DNA from: Aidingimonas halophila
Lineage (GTDB): Bacteria > Pseudomonadota > Gammaproteobacteria > Pseudomonadales > Halomonadaceae
Direction: 5' to 3'
Assembly (NCBI RefSeq): GCF_900106955.1
Contig: NZ_FNNI01000001.1
Coordinates: 1-64,000, forward strand
DNA: 64,000 bases
Positions 62,000 to 64,000 of this stretch are shown piece after piece. The notes below the pieces were generated by a model, which saw nothing but the letters and a program-made list of their open reading frames with translations, was not told the DNA's origin and searched no databases. Position 1 is the stretch's first letter; each line of letters starts with the position of its first letter. A program made the position numbers and the translations under genes.

Positions 62000-63922
62000 A
62001 TGCGCTTGATCATTGCCGAAAAACCCAGTCTGGGCAGGGCCATTGCCGATGCACTGCCCGGGAAGGCCGCACGCCAGGAAGGCGCTATCGTGGTCGGTGA
62101 TACCACAGTGACCTGGTGTCTGGGACACCTTCTGGAACAGTCCCCACCGGAAGCCTACGACACGGCCTACAAGCAGTGGCGCCTCGACCATCTACCGATC
62201 GTTCCCACCCAGTGGCGCTTGACGCCGCGTCCAAAGGCCCGCGGCCAACTCAAGGTCGTCCGCCATTGGCTCAAGCAGGCCACCCGTGTCGTGCATGCCG
62301 GCGATCCCGATCGCGAGGGGCAGCTCCTGGTACAGGAGGTCATCGATCACCTGGGCTGGCGAGGCCCGGTCGACCGATTGTTGATCAGCGACCTGAATCG
62401 GCCGGCCGTGGTGAAAGCCCTCGACAACCTGCAAGACAATCTGGATTTTCAGGCCTTGTACCGCGCCGCCGAGACGCGTGCGCGTGCCGATTGGCTGTAT
62501 GGCATCAACCTGACCCGGGCATGGACATTGACCGGCCGCCAGGCGGGGCATGACGGTGTGCTCTCGGTCGGTCGCGTGCAGACGCCAGTACTCGGCCTGG
62601 TCGTACGCCGTGACCTGGATATCGCTGCCTTCGAACCTCGCCCATTCCATGTGTTGTGGGTCGATCTAGGCGTTCAGCACGGTCAGTTGCGTGCCTGGTG
62701 GCATCCCGGCGACCATCACCGACTCGACGATCAGGGACGGCTACTGGACCGCGCCCCCGCCGATGCCCTGGCATCTCGCTTGCCGGGAACCGAAGGTCGT
62801 CTGGCGGAACTCGATACCAAGCGTCGACGGCAGAATGCCCCGCTTCCCTATTCGCTGTCGTCGCTCCAGGTCGACGCCGCACGCCGTCACAAGCTCTCGG
62901 CAAAAGCTGTACTGGATACTTGTCAACGGCTCTACGAACAACACAAATTGATCACCTACCCCCGCAGCGACTGCCGCTACCTTCCCGAGTCGCATTTTGG
63001 CGAAGCTTCGCACACGCTGACCGGCGCCTGTCGGGGGGATGCCACCTTGTCGGAGTGGTTGTCCAACGCGGACTTCCGCCGTCGATCCAAGGCCTGGGAT
63101 GACGGCAAGGTCGGTGCGCACCACGCTCTGGCCCCCACCGGTAAGCGAGCGGATATGAGCCGTTTGACCACGACCGAAGCCAATGTCTTTCGTTTGATCG
63201 TGCGCAATGTGCTGGCTCAGTTCTACCCCGCCCTGGTCGTCGATGAGGTGAAAGCCCGTTTCACGATTCTCGATGAAACCTTTGTCGCCCAGGGCCGCCA
63301 CCTGTTGGAACCCGGCTGGAAACCGTTATTTACCACCCGTGACGAGGCCCCGCCCCTGCCCGACCTGAGTGAGGGAGAAACCGCCCGGGTACTCGATCAG
63401 GGCGTGGAAGATCGCGAAACGCGGCCACCGGAACCCTTCAGCGATGCCAGTCTCATCAAGGCCATGATGAATATCGCCCGTTATGTGGACGATCCCGAGG
63501 TCCGACGAACCCTGCGTGAAACCGATGGACTGGGCACTGAAGCGACCCGGGCGGGTATCATCGAAACGCTGCTTCAGCGCGGCTACCTGGTACGTCAAGG
63601 CCAGGCCTTGCGAGCCACGCGCATAGGCCACGCGTTGATACATGCCTTGCCGGCAGCGGCCAGCCGACCGGAACGGACAGCGCTTTGGGAACAACGACTG
63701 ACGGCGATCGTCGAGCAGGATCATGCATCGTCACCCTTTCTGGACGGGCTGATCGACGATCTGCACCGACTCCTGGGCAGCGTCGATGCCTCCCGGATGC
63801 GAGACGGCCTGAATCGCTCGGAAGGGATTGCGCCAGCGCCTCGGGACCGCCCATCCTCGAACCGTCGGCGTGGTCGCAACGCTCGATCGACCCGCTCCCG
63901 GCGGCGACGGTCCGCGTCCTGA
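62000..63922 (+). CDS. topB: DNA topoisomerase III
   Basis: A 640-residue type IA topoisomerase, close in length to E. coli TopB (653). The TOPRIM domain has the AEKPS Glu at the start and HAGDPDREGQL acidic triad (about residues 93-103). The catalytic Tyr is in LITYPRSDCRYLP (about 320). The C-terminal tail is very basic (RRRGRNARSTRSRRRR), which should help DNA binding. It decatenates and unlinks DNA by single-strand passage. Start 62000 has GAGGTGA upstream. Confidence 0.94.
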   Translation: MRLIIAEKPSLGRAIADALPGKAARQEGAIVVGDTTVTWCLGHLLEQSPPEAYDTAYKQWRLDHLPIVPTQWRLTPRPKARGQLKVVRHWLKQATRVVHAGDPDREGQLLVQEVIDHLGWRGPVDRLLISDLNRPAVVKALDNLQDNLDFQALYRAAETRARADWLYGINLTRAWTLTGRQAGHDGVLSVGRVQTPVLGLVVRRDLDIAAFEPRPFHVLWVDLGVQHGQLRAWWHPGDHHRLDDQGRLLDRAPADALASRLPGTEGRLAELDTKRRRQNAPLPYSLSSLQVDAARRHKLSAKAVLDTCQRLYEQHKLITYPRSDCRYLPESHFGEASHTLTGACRGDATLSEWLSNADFRRRSKAWDDGKVGAHHALAPTGKRADMSRLTTTEANVFRLIVRNVLAQFYPALVVDEVKARFTILDETFVAQGRHLLEPGWKPLFTTRDEAPPLPDLSEGETARVLDQGVEDRETRPPEPFSDASLIKAMMNIARYVDDPEVRRTLRETDGLGTEATRAGIIETLLQRGYLVRQGQALRATRIGHALIHALPAAASRPERTALWEQRLTAIVEQDHASSPFLDGLIDDLHRLLGSVDASRMRDGLNRSEGIAPAPRDRPSSNRRRGRNARSTRSRRRRSAS

Positions 63923-64000
63923 AGATCGTTACCGGAAATTCACACCTCGAGGGGGTTGCTAATACACTGAAGTGACCCAATAGTGAATGGTTGTAGGAAA
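63923..64000. other. Right-edge sequence after topB
   Basis: The last 78 bases contain no supported gene or terminator; the window ends before the next gene is visible. Confidence 0.3.

Noticed and set aside
1-64000. CRISPR arrays, tRNA or rRNA genes
   Set aside because: No regular direct-repeat array and no cloverleaf or rRNA-like sequence was found on reading the window by eye. Degenerate tRNAs could be missed without a covariance search.

Overview
The window is GC-rich, densely coded bacterial chromosome. RfaH, AmpG, a 573-residue bacterial-type prolyl-tRNA synthetase with an editing insertion, YgjV, a YfcG-like GST and a PotABCD-type operon all point to a gammaproteobacterium. The general style, with many amine, aldehyde and osmolyte-type enzymes and many small regulators, suggests a halophilic Halomonadaceae member such as Halomonas. 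That placement is an inference from gene content; no rRNA or tRNA gene was seen.

Layout. 1-8.5 kb: a broken IS91-family transposase at the left edge, a DUF2268-like peptidase, a TetR regulator divergent from a KAS II-type ketoacyl synthase, a VOC protein, a Tag-like protein overlapping-operon partner of a NYN-domain protein, an OsmC-YcaO fusion and a secreted hypothetical. Small gene remnants (GST start, GNAT end) show local deletion scars. 8.5-18.2 kb: a series of small regulator/effector pairs (AraC with a NepI-like exporter; two GlxA-type AraC regulators; a lipoate-ligase-like protein; two GFA proteins; VOC; DUF1428; a methyltransferase).

18.2-32.5 kb is the most notable region. A double winged-helix GntR regulator and a GT1 glycosyltransferase lie on the minus strand. 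Divergent from them is a tightly overlapping plus-strand operon: polyamine-type ABC transporter, a second GT1 paralogue, a cupin, an AmgK-like sugar kinase, two aldehyde dehydrogenases (one with the ALDH10 aminoaldehyde signature), a stand-alone GlmU-type uridylyltransferase domain and a PuuB-like FAD amine oxidase. Read together, the genes could take up an amine, cap it with an activated sugar, oxidise the free amine end to aldehyde and then acid, and recycle the sugar. This would parallel the gamma-glutamyl (Puu) route but use a sugar in place of glutamate. The functional link is inferred.

32.5-45 kb: AraC with ABM monooxygenase, YfcG-like GST, XRE-cupin regulator, LysE exporter, DapA-family lyase, YgjV, DUF503, an Asp/Glu racemase-family protein with an SDR, a CDF-like transporter, and an IorA-IorB-XdhC-MocA molybdenum hydroxylase operon. 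45-52.5 kb: HpaI-type aldolase, PhoD phosphatase, diguanylate cyclase, a SatD-DUF3307 pair preceded by a striking 29-bp-periodic AT-rich operator-like array, and the acdS/acdR ACC deaminase pair. 52.5-64 kb is housekeeping-like: proS, a GAF-GGDEF-EAL protein, rfaH with a terminator, ampG, a SEC-C protein, an ABC1/UbiB kinase-like protein and topB.
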